64,000 bases of DNA from Artemia franciscana (taxonomy: Eukaryota; Arthropoda; Branchiopoda; Anostraca; Artemiidae). Below, piece by piece: positions 55,311 to 64,000 of the stretch. The notes below the pieces were generated by a model that was not told the DNA's origin, made no database searches, and was given only the letters and a program-made list of their open reading frames with translations. The position numbers were made by a program, and so were the translations under genes. The stretch is from the NCBI RefSeq assembly GCF_032884065.1, contig NC_088873.1, positions 9,001,702-9,065,701 of the forward strand. Reading direction: 5' to 3'. The first letter of the stretch is position 1. Each line of letters begins with the position of its first letter.

Positions 55311-56015
55311 ATAGTAGTAAGCACAGTTTAAGCCAATCTATCGATATCATTGGTGCATTGCTCTTAACGAAAAATTCATTGGCATCATTTAAATAAAGGC
55401 TAAACAATTTCGGTGACAGCACACATTCCTGCTTAGTCCCAATAAAGATAGTACTGGAGTTGAGCACTTTCCCGCCACGCTCACTTCTAACTTAACGTAC
55501 TTATGCATTTTGCACAGCAACAACACAAAATAGTGAGGCAGTCCTAAAGATAAGAGGTTTAACATCAACTGGTGCCTATCCACATTATCATATGCTCCTT
55601 TTAGGTCTAAAAAAGCTACAAATAACCTTCCCCCTTTTCCTTTCCTATACTTCTGTACCAAAATTCTCAATGTAAAAATATGATCTATTGCATTATGGTT
55701 TTTTCTAAACCCTACGCAGAAAAGGGATAACAGTTCCTTTTCATCCAACCACTTCCCTAATCTTGATTCTATAACCTTGCATAAAATCTTACTCATCACA
55801 TTTCCTAAACTAATTATTCTATAATTACTATGATCCTGCCTATTACCTTTTTTAAAAATTGGTATTCCTACTGACAAATTCCACTGATCAGGCCATTTCC
55901 TTTTTTCAGTCACAAAACTGAAAACTGCTGCTAAAACTCGTACTAGAACTTTTTTCCCTATTTTCGAAATCTTTGCTGGTATTCTATCCACCCCCGGTAC
56001 CAAAAATCCCTTCAT
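55311..56015 (-). pseudogene. LINE reverse transcriptase core
   Basis: PGVDRIPAKI, WNLSVGIPIFKKGNRQD, NYRIISLGNVMSKILCKVI, FRKNHNAIDHIFTL, and motif A FVAFLDLKGAYDNVDRHQL. Motif B is damaged (LGLSRNVCCHRN). The catalytic box near 55320 reads LLFADR then shifts frame (FADD expected). Not functional. Confidence 0.8.
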
Positions 56016-56553
56016 TCCTTTTAGGCTTGCCCATACTTCCTCTACCTTGATGGGTTCTAAGAGACTGTGATCCTCTTGTCTTAAGGGGAAACCATTCTGC
56101 TCCCGTTGCTCCTCTGCTTAACTCCCTATACCGTCTTCATATTGCTCCCTTTTTCTAGTGTCCTGCTCCAGGTATGTTGTCCACGACTCAGCTGGAGGTA
56201 TGTGTTGGTCATTGGCCTTGAATTCCCGCCTTACTTCACTCCAAAACTGTTTTTGGTCTTTTGACAAGTATTCCTCGCTGATCTTTGTGCCGCTAATCTC
56301 TTCTACGTGTTTTTTCTCTTTTTTATTAACCTATTGTAGATCTTTTTCTCTGCTTGGTACTCTGATAAGTGTTTATTCATTTCCGTGTCAATTAGTGCTC
56401 CTTTCACTTTCCTGAGAAATTGAACAAGGTTTACTTTAAGCCTCCGACAATCCTCATCAAAGAATTCGTTTGTATTTCTCACCATCTCCTTCATATTTGA
56501 TACTCCACTGCATTTCTGATATACTTCCTCTGCTATTTCTTCCACGACTTCTT

Positions 56554-57150
56554 CTAATTTCCCTTCTCCCAGTATATATATATGCATTCCTCCGCCATTT
56601 TCTGCATCTGTTCACTTTCCAACAATTTTCTCATACGGTTTTCCTCCATACAATCTACCCGAATCTGCTGCTTCATTACCTTCCTACCCTTATCTTCCAT
56701 CTTTCTCTTATTCTTCCAACAATATCTCTCATCCTCCGTCTCATTCACCCATTTCTTCGCCTGTCCTGCCTTCATAACTACCTCTATTGGCTGATGGTCT
56801 GATCCTACAACATCCATAACATAAAAATCCAAACAATTTTCCCATAACCTCCTATCAACCATAATATAATCAATCACGCTAGGCTTCCCCGAACCAAAAC
56901 ATGTAAAATCTCCCCTTTCATGAACTTTCCCCACCCTTCCATTCAAAAATATCAACCAGCCCTCACTACAAAAATGTATCATCTTATGGCCCACCCTGTT
57001 TTTCCTCCTATATTCTATTTTGCTTGTCCTACCTTTCGGGCATCCATTTTTTCCATACCATTCAACCATACCCTCCATTCCTGATAAACAAGGATTGCCA
57101 AGATAAACAAATTCTGCTTGACGTGTACATGTGATTTGGGACATTTTCAT
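56554..57150 (-). pseudogene. LINE endonuclease C-terminal half and linker
   Basis: GDFTCFGSGKPSVIDYIMVD, then VMDVVGSDHQPIEVVM, carrying the SDH catalytic motif. Upstream motifs (GDFNAR region) are missing or scrambled, so the element is 5'-truncated here. The Lys/Arg-rich linker continues to 56554 and overlaps another frame at 56303-56587. Confidence 0.78.
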
Positions 57151-59604
57151 TGGTAATGAAAAACCTTCGGAGTTGGAGTTCTAAAAACTTTTCAATGAAG
57201 TTTAATTTGACCGGCTCGAGTGGGATGAAATCTGTTTTCATAAATTCTTTCTGCAAGTCCTCTTTTTCTTCATCTAAAAAAAAAACATCTCCCATACACA
57301 AATAAAACAAGTCAAAAGAGAAATAACTCCTTTTTAATGAACATAACTCTAGTGGTAAAAACTTTATTGTAATCAGTGCCAAAATTAAAATTTGTGTTTT
57401 CTTACAACAGCCTTACAAATAATGGAAGTACGGATGTAAAACCTAGAATAAAACCTAATGAAAGTAAAACCTAATAGAGAAATCATCATGATTTTTGGAA
57501 TGAAACATACTACAAAATACTATGAGTAACATCGATGCGTTACATTTTCTCTTCATTTAAGATAAAACATATTGTGTTCAAAAAAGTTATATCTGCATAA
57601 AATTACATGGTAGACATATGTGTTGTACATTAGATGATGAAAAGAAAGTTGTATTATAATTACACTAGAAAAATACGGGTCAGGAGCATTTTCAAAAAGA
57701 AAAGGAATTGAAGAACCAGAAGAAAAAACGAGAAAGAAGTTGACAGGAAAAAGGTCTGAGCTACAGACCTTAGTGAGAGAAGCAACGTTATGTCAGGCCA
57801 TATTTGTGGAGTCCTAAGACCAAACCCTGTTATCTGTGTGGACTAACGCCCCGAACTGCCAAACGTATCTTCGTATATATTCAGGTACATTAATGATCTA
57901 AATTACAGCATTAAAAATTTCATGTGCATAATGTTCTCATATGTTTTATAAGTATTTGCATATATTTTAGTAAGAGAATGCAATACTGAAGCATCGTTTT
58001 AAGAAAAAAAGTTACGTATATGCAATAAATACCTATATAAACTTTGCAATAGATACAATTATGTACATAAGATCGTCTGCCCAGTTTTGGTTGAAAGTTG
58101 ATAACCCCATCTGCTAAATTTCTTCACCACAAGAAATTAATAAGTAAAGACCAAACTGACACACTTACTCTTACCTCTCATACAGTTTGGCTGAAATTCC
58201 TTAGCCCCTTTTACTGGACGTTCTGATGTCAACAATTTTAACCCCCCCCCCCCAACAGAAAGGTTGAATCAGAAATGGATCTTCAAAAAGTAAAACCAGG
58301 GGCAATTACTTCAACCTTGAATCAAATTGAGATCCGACAACCTCTTCTACTAGATTTCCTGATGACAGGAGTTAGGGACCCAACTTCCATCTCCACAGAG
58401 GTTGGGTAAGGTTCTAATCCCAAGAGACCCACCAGGATGATCCACAAGGGATCAAAGTATCCCTTGTGGTACATGTCGAGATAACGAGAATTCAGCGATC
58501 CCCCACGTCTACAGCTGAGGTCAGAGTGCGCCCATAGAGCCCAAATGCACAATTAGGGCACTAGGCTCTACCTCCTGTCAAGTCGGGTTCAGATATAATA
58601 GCCCTTTCTGGTGATATTCAAAGGATGTGATTAGTCAATTTGTGTGTCTGAGCCTTATACGCATACGCGATTTCATTAAATTCCATCAAAATCGAACATT
58701 TATAAAAAAAAAAAACAATATTTTTGGAATTTGGACTTTCAGGATCGATCTTTCTGGAATTATCTCCTTAAAATCAGGAACAAGCAGAATTTTCTGTTTC
58801 CAGTTTCGAATAGAAAATTTTTATTCTACACAAGCCTGGCGTAACGTAAGAACGTTACGGACAGTTTCATTTAGCTTCTTGCTTGTACTATTTAGACAGG
58901 TACAAAAAAAGAAAAAAAAATCCTTTTTTTCTAGAAAATTACTAAACATGAGCGACCTTCTGAAGACTTTTTCTGTTCCGTTTCACAATCCTTAAAATAA
59001 AGAAACTTTTACATGCACATATTTTAACATTACACAGCTACAGACCGCGGATCAAAAAGAAAAAAAACTACGAAAGCAGCAAGCTTACGAGGGAGCATGA
59101 GAAATTTTAACGAATGGTATTTTGCCAGAGAATCAATAAAACAATCATAGTTCAAACAAGTCATACAACAAAGGTGGTCTAGTTGTAGTTTGGCTTACAT
59201 GAATTTATTGAGGTCTACTTCTACTTCCATCGAAAGGTACATTCAAGTGTGCTGGATAACCCGTCATTCAGCCTGTTCAAAAGAGTTGCTTTAAATGGAA
59301 AAGAACGCTCACCGATTTTGGTTTAATACATAGAATGGATAGCTGGACGTTCAGTCCTATTTTTCAACACTAATGTAACCCACTTCTTTTTTGAAGAGAG
59401 AGAAATAAAATTAACAAAAATAATTCATATACAGCCTATTTTTTCATGAGGATTTTATAACAGGCAACGAGACTGTTTTACCCGTATGTCTGAACCTGCC
59501 ACAAATAAAGCTTATCTTTGTTTACATTTAAATTCAAAAGGTGGGAGACGAAGTTACTATTGGTAAAATGTTTCAGTAACTGATAAATAAAAGGAACTAC
59601 TCAC
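57151..59604. other. Unassigned region
   Basis: No gene recognised. 58230-58590 is a moderately G/C-richer block (for example CAACCTCTTCTACTAGATTT, GGGATCAAAGTATCCC) that could be a repeat fragment but has no terminus or coding I can support. 57160-57300 carries an open stretch (DEEKEDLQKEFMKTDF) of unknown origin just outside the LINE. Confidence 0.35.
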
Positions 59605-59753
59605 TACGCGTGTAACGATGCTCTTCAACATTCCAATTATTGTCAATATTGCTTAATTGTACATCACCAACAACTTCCTGCTGATGGAAAAGGCTGGTAA
59701 AGGCTGGTAAAGTGCGGCCAGAATATGAAAGGGCAGCACTGGTGTTGCGAACC
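59605..59753 (-). CDS. Candidate internal exon (hypothetical host gene)
   Basis: 149 bp on the minus strand between a good acceptor (TTCCATTTTCAG) and a consensus donor (GTGAGT). It encodes VRNTSAALSYSGRTL and later QQEVVGDVQLSNIDNNW in one open phase-0 start frame. A 12-bp direct repeat (CCTTTACCAG region) sits inside it. I do not recognise the protein. The preceding candidate exon joins in phase. Without a homology match this remains tentative. Confidence 0.35.
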
Positions 59754-60094
59754 TGAAAATGGAATAGAAAGAGTAAGTAAATAATCAGATCATACAATAA
59801 TTCAAGACATAAAAAATATTTAGATTTTTTCAATCTTCCATAACATTCAGAAAAAAGAATCTTCCTTTATTTGATTTGTTGTTTAGGTAGTGCCATAAAT
59901 GAAATGGCAGTTAAGGTCTTTTGCAAGCCTATCGGGAGGGGGGGGGAGTTACCACTTTATTTTTGATTGTGGATAAAAATACGTGTTGGATAAGAACTGG
60001 CCTAACGAGCCGATAGCTTCCTCCCATTTTTTTTTGTAAATTTATGAGTAATAAAACGATTCTCCTGAAAAAAAACAAAAAACGGAGATATGAC

Positions 60095-60184
60095 CTGTGC
60101 CGCACCTATAAGCCCCAGACTGTAAAATTGGAAATTAACTGGAGCGTTGTTTTCCTCCAAAACTGAATTCATCTTAATTATACA
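60095..60184 (-). CDS. Candidate internal exon (hypothetical host gene)
   Basis: 90 bp on the minus strand, exactly 30 codons, preceded by an acceptor-like AATATTTTACAG and followed by GTCATA (weak donor). It encodes KMNSVLEENNAPVNFQFYS and GLIGAAQ. Joining to 59753 across a 341-bp intron keeps phase 0 (AQ|VR). The surrounding open frame (60002-60241) extends in both directions, so the exon edges are uncertain. Family unknown. Confidence 0.3.
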
Positions 60185-60241
60185 CTGTAAAATATTGTTA
60201 GTGTTTACAAACTGTCTCCCATTACTCCGTGAATAGTCCAA

Positions 60242-63200
60242 ATTTTACTTAAGATTGCCACAGGTATATTACAGCACAAATCAACCAGAAATGTCAGACT
60301 AGAAAATAGAATTTGCGCTGTCTGAAAAGAACAAGCAAGTTCTCTGAAATACTTCCGACAGAGAATTTTATTTTATACTTTAACTTTTTATTTTGATTTA
60401 ACTTATTTTAATTTGATATTTAATATGAACGAAAAGATCAAATATCCAGAAACCTTTTATTTAGACAGATAAAAAGATTTCGTACAAAAACTTATGTTTT
60501 CCAATACCAACACAGCATTCTTTTGAAGTTCTGTTATTTTTCTCAAAAAATCTTCCTATTTTGTGAACTACCAAATCTGTGCATATATTGTGGCCTTTAT
60601 CTGTTCAAATGACAAATGAGGATATACCGAAATTAAGACAATTGAGACAGCCTTCCTTTATCAACAAAGCTTTGAAAAGTTGCTTCATAAAACCATGTAT
60701 TTTTAATAAATGAAGAAATATATATTTATTTGCGAATATATATAAATATATATATATATTCCCCCCCCCTCAAAGACGTATGCGCGTAGGAGGGGAGTGG
60801 TTGCCCTTCAATAACTTTCGCTATCAAAAGGGGCACTAGCCCCTTCTGTATCCAATTAAATGATTTGGGGGTTGGGTTGAGGGGAGGGGGCTATGTGGGA
60901 GGATCTTTCCTTGGAGGAATATGTCATGGGGGAAGATAAATTCAATAAAAAGGGCGCAGGATTTTCTAGCATTGCTATAAAAAAAAAAACAATGACAAAA
61001 CAAACATGAAAAAGGTTTTTCAATTGAAAGTTGCTCCCTTTTCAACGCCTCGCTCTTTGCACTGAAGTTTTTTACTGTTTGATATAGTAGAATTGAGAGA
61101 AAGAGTCAAACTTTAGCGTAATGAGCGGGGCGTTGAGAAGGGAACAGCCCCTTTCATACACGGAGTAATTTCTGTTCGTTTTAAGTTTTAATTTCGCTCC
61201 TTGCTTTCAGTGAAAAAACTAGTTTTTTTATTTATACTGCTATGAAGGGTACTCATTAAGGTCTAACTAGGTAGTAGTATCATATAGATGTGGCATATAT
61301 TTTAGTAGCTTCGCGTTAAATTTGTGAAGAGTCCATTCTATTCAAAATGAATAACTGAAATTAAATGTTGTTGGATGATTCTGGTTGACATGCTGGATAA
61401 TAATGTCCGTCATTCTGATAAAAGGTTGATGGGAAGTGTGGGCATAGGGGGGAGCTGGAAGAGGTAACAGTACACACATAATTTTGAAAGTGATAGCTTG
61501 TTGTTGATTTCAAGAAATTTCAGAATACCTGTTTTTCTACTACAATAGGCAGTAGGAAGCAATGGGCACTTTATACCCCAGTAATATAAACTGAAGACCC
61601 CTAGTTGACGCAAATTGACGACTCTAATGCCTCCAGTAATACAAATTGAAGACCGTTGATCCCAGATTAATTATGGTGTAGCAGTCCAGTTTTTCAGTGA
61701 AATAGGGTGGAGAGAGGCTTGGATAGCGAGATAGGATACAAGGACCCACGTGTGCCTTTAATATTTTTTTTTCAAAATTTAAGGAACCGCGAACTTGTTT
61801 AAGCTTCTGGCTTGTATTTTCAACCAATTCTGATTTAGTTTGGTTTGCACCATTTAAGGACTGTAATCGTTTTTGGATTTTTTATATCCAATTTTCTTCT
61901 TGTCGTGTGCTAGAGCAAAGTATTTGTCAGACCCTCAAGATTCTTAAAATAGCGTGTCTAGTGATCAAATCTTTAAATAAAAACTAATTTGGTGCACCTA
62001 TTTTAGCTCTTCTAGGATTATTTATTTAGCAAAATATGTATCTCTCTTAATTTAAGATGTTGATGTTCTTGCAATGGGCCAAGTTTCTAATATCACTACA
62101 AAGAAAGAAGCAGAGGGTATGCTCCAAACTCCTTAGCAACTAAAAATAAGGAGATACTTGTAGATCAAAATTCAACCGTTCGTGGTAACGAACTTTAAGT
62201 AAGGAATGACTCGGCTCAATAGTAACCGAAACTCTAAAAAATAAAATATTGATACCAATAGATATATCAAAAGAATTGTATTATTATACTGATTTCAAGT
62301 ATATAAGTTTAATTAAGTTTAGCATTACAAATCAAAGTTTAAGAGTCTGAGAAAATTTGCTTTATTTTCAAAAAAAGGGGAAACACCCTTAAAAGTCATA
62401 AAATTTTGATGAAGATCACACCATCTGATTCAGCGTATCAGAGCAGTCTACTATAGTATCAAGATACTATCTGCAAAAATGTGGAATTTTCTAATTTACC
62501 TGAAGAAAGATCACGGAGGCACGTTTATTTGTTTTTCTGGGGGGTTTTCCAAGGGTGATTGTATCGACCTAGTGGTCCAGGAATGCTTAGAGAGGGGTCA
62601 TTCAAACGACATTAAAAGTTCTAGTTCCCTTTTTATTTGACCAAAAACTGGAGAGCAGAAGGGCCCCCTCAAACGCCCATGTCCCCGAAAATTATCAGAT
62701 AGAAGTTTCAGATAGCCATTTTATTCAGTATTTTGAGAAAAAAAGGAGCAGTGGAGGAATCCTAGTTACCCTCCAATTTTTTGGCTACTTAAGAAGGCAA
62801 CTAGAACTTCAAATTTCTTACGAGTGTTTTAATTAGTAAAAGATATACGTAACTTACAAATTAGCTAACGTAACGAGTTTCTGTATTCTTATTTTTATGA
62901 CGTAAATGAGGGGGTTCACCCCTCGTCAGTACCCCGCTCTTTACACTTTGAAAAAATAAGAAAAAATTTCAAAATTTTTTAATATGAACAAATATGAAAA
63001 CTAAATATACCAACTGATTGTTGCAGCTAAACCTAAATATGTTGCATAGAGCACCCAAGCTTTAATTTTTAGAAAAAGAGGAGGAAGGGTTGTAAGAGAG
63101 TGTTATCCTCCCTCCTTTCAGCCCTCCTTACATGCCTGATAATTTCTACTCGTCTCCAGCTGTACGTCAGTTTTTGTTCTCGTTTTGTAACCTCGCTAAG

Positions 63201-63640
63201 AAATTTGCCATTTAAAATCATTCCTAGAAAACCCAACTCTATAATATACCTCCTCTCTCCATCTCTCTTTTACCCTAGCATACGCAACAAGAATTGGATG
63301 TAATTTTAAGACCTATAATGTCGTTTCAATTTTTCCAGTGACGGGAGGGGGGGTAAATCATTGTCCTTGGGGAAGAGATAAGACTAGAGAAAACTATATT
63401 TCGGTATTGATAATTATGTTCTTTTTTCACCCTGCCAGTTTATATTTTATTAAATACTATCTTTTGGTCGAGAGTATCTGTAGTGGGAAGTGTTTTTGAT
63501 AAAGATCTGCTAAACCGTTTGAATTACACAAGGCTTTTGATTGGATTTATACTTTTTCTGAAAACGAATGCAATACTTCTGAATAATTAGATGTAGTTAT
63601 GTAGTTTATAAACATGAGGCAGGCGATAGTCTAAATTCGT
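60242..63640. other. Unassigned AT-rich region
   Basis: No convincing gene, RNA or element terminus. A short (AT) run and C run at 60720-60770. Open stretches of 60-70 codons are unsupported. Confidence 0.4.
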
Positions 63641-64000
63641 CAATGGCTGGAATGATTGTTTCAAACAAAGTAGCTACTGCTTGAATCATTTCAGCCCTTG
63701 CAGTTCATCGCGACATGAGTTCAACAACACTCTATAACAGTGTTCAGTCTGTGGGCCTGTCAGGCAATATAAATCACAGAGCAATCAAGAAGTTCGGATA
63801 ATTTCTTCTGGACACCATTAAACTGCCTAGACATGGCACTTGTATAGTCATTAAACTGGAAAGCAAGTTTATGCGGAGGAATTCCTCTCCTTGACAATGT
63901 TTCTTTTATACTTTCGATTATATTTACTAAGTTTTGTCATAAGCCTAGCAATAGACTTTTCCTCTGTGTCTCTTCTGAGCAGGTTTCGATTGCAAGCTTA
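63641..64000 (-). pseudogene. hAT transposase fragment (core domain), runs off window
   Basis: On the minus strand, RRGIPPHKLAFQFNDYTSAM and RQFNGVQKKLSELLDCSVIY then ACQAHRLNTVIE (about 63860-63720). This matches the hAT core pattern (G.DGA..M.G.FNGVQ......P...Y.HC.AHRLNLV) of the ZMYM-like group. The upstream part is in another frame and stops follow downstream, so it is decayed. More of it probably lies beyond 64000. Confidence 0.65.

Larger units (their letters stand above)
54160..57150 (-). mobile_element. APE-type LINE, 5' truncated (minus)
   Basis: Order on the minus strand: C-terminal half of the endonuclease (57150-56770), linker (56770-56303), reverse transcriptase (56015-55311), thumb (55310-54963) and C-terminal domain with a Cys/His finger (54941-54250). 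Frames are broken. I cannot place the clade firmly; C-terminal blocks such as MDYGAGVWGYRKG and a terminal CPMCG...H...C occur in several LINE groups. The 3' end is probably near 54160-54200. Confidence 0.8.

Noticed and set aside
56470-56802. Plus-strand frame opposite the LINE at 54-57 kb
   Set aside because: Antisense to the identified endonuclease and linker coding.
60720-60770. Possible microsatellite-associated element end
   Set aside because: Only a short AT run next to a C run; no hairpin, terminus or target duplication.

Overview
The window is repeat-dominated nuclear DNA from an animal, most likely an arthropod (crustacean or insect-like). The reasons are intron-type eukaryotic signals, several APE-type non-LTR retrotransposons, tRNA-derived SINEs, Rep/helicase Helitrons, hAT and Polinton-like remnants, and a SEC62 retrocopy. 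I cannot name the species. No intact host gene is visible. The only host-like candidates are a dead SEC62 retropseudogene (19.9-21.4 kb) and two phase-compatible candidate exons near 60 kb.

Layout. 1-13.6 kb and 27.8-36.3 kb are Helitron clusters. One family recurs on both strands. Its 5' end is TC followed by TATATATATAAAAATAAG, and its 3' end is a GC-rich hairpin followed by CTAG (or CTAA) before a T. One copy (1099-6782, minus) is near full length and keeps the HUH nuclease motif, the Y2 motif and the PIF1-type helicase motifs, but is broken by frameshifts, a stop and a 0.5-kb internal duplication. Two others (9060-12043 and 29547-32974, plus) lack the HUH region. The rest are mini-Helitrons with almost no coding sequence. 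They carry long A/T-rich tracts (CTAAAAAAGGTAAAAAC-like), a roughly 27-bp CCGGGACACAGGGAATATAAATGACGA-like minisatellite and (AT)n runs. Several are nested in one another's TA-rich DNA.

14-20 kb is a 638-bp-arm inverted repeat. Its right arm is split by an RTE-like LINE with a perfect 12-bp target-site duplication. A SEC62 processed pseudogene abuts it and is itself interrupted by a tRNA-derived SINE with a 13-bp target-site duplication. 23.4-27.4 kb holds two minus-strand CR1/Jockey-type LINE remnants. 38.0-42.3 kb holds an R1/LOA/I-like LINE with a gag-like ORF1 (CCHC), endonuclease and reverse transcriptase, all decayed. 42.9-43.2 kb and 63.6-64 kb hold hAT transposase remnants. 47.0-49.1 kb holds decayed reading frames resembling a Polinton/adintovirus-type capsid protein and an adenain-like protease. 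Immediately downstream is a 1.3-1.5-kb inverted repeat (49135-50675 / 52612-53905) whose facing ends read AGTGTGATGCAC; these may be Polinton terminal inverted repeats. A mini-Helitron sits in the gap between them. 54.2-57.15 kb holds another APE-type LINE on the minus strand. 57.15-63.6 kb is mostly unassigned.

How the parts relate: the history is layered insertion rather than pathway organisation. Helitrons insert into Helitrons, a LINE into an inverted repeat, a SINE into a retropseudogene, and a Helitron between possible Polinton ends. All motif calls are by eye from translation and known family signatures; no database search was possible.
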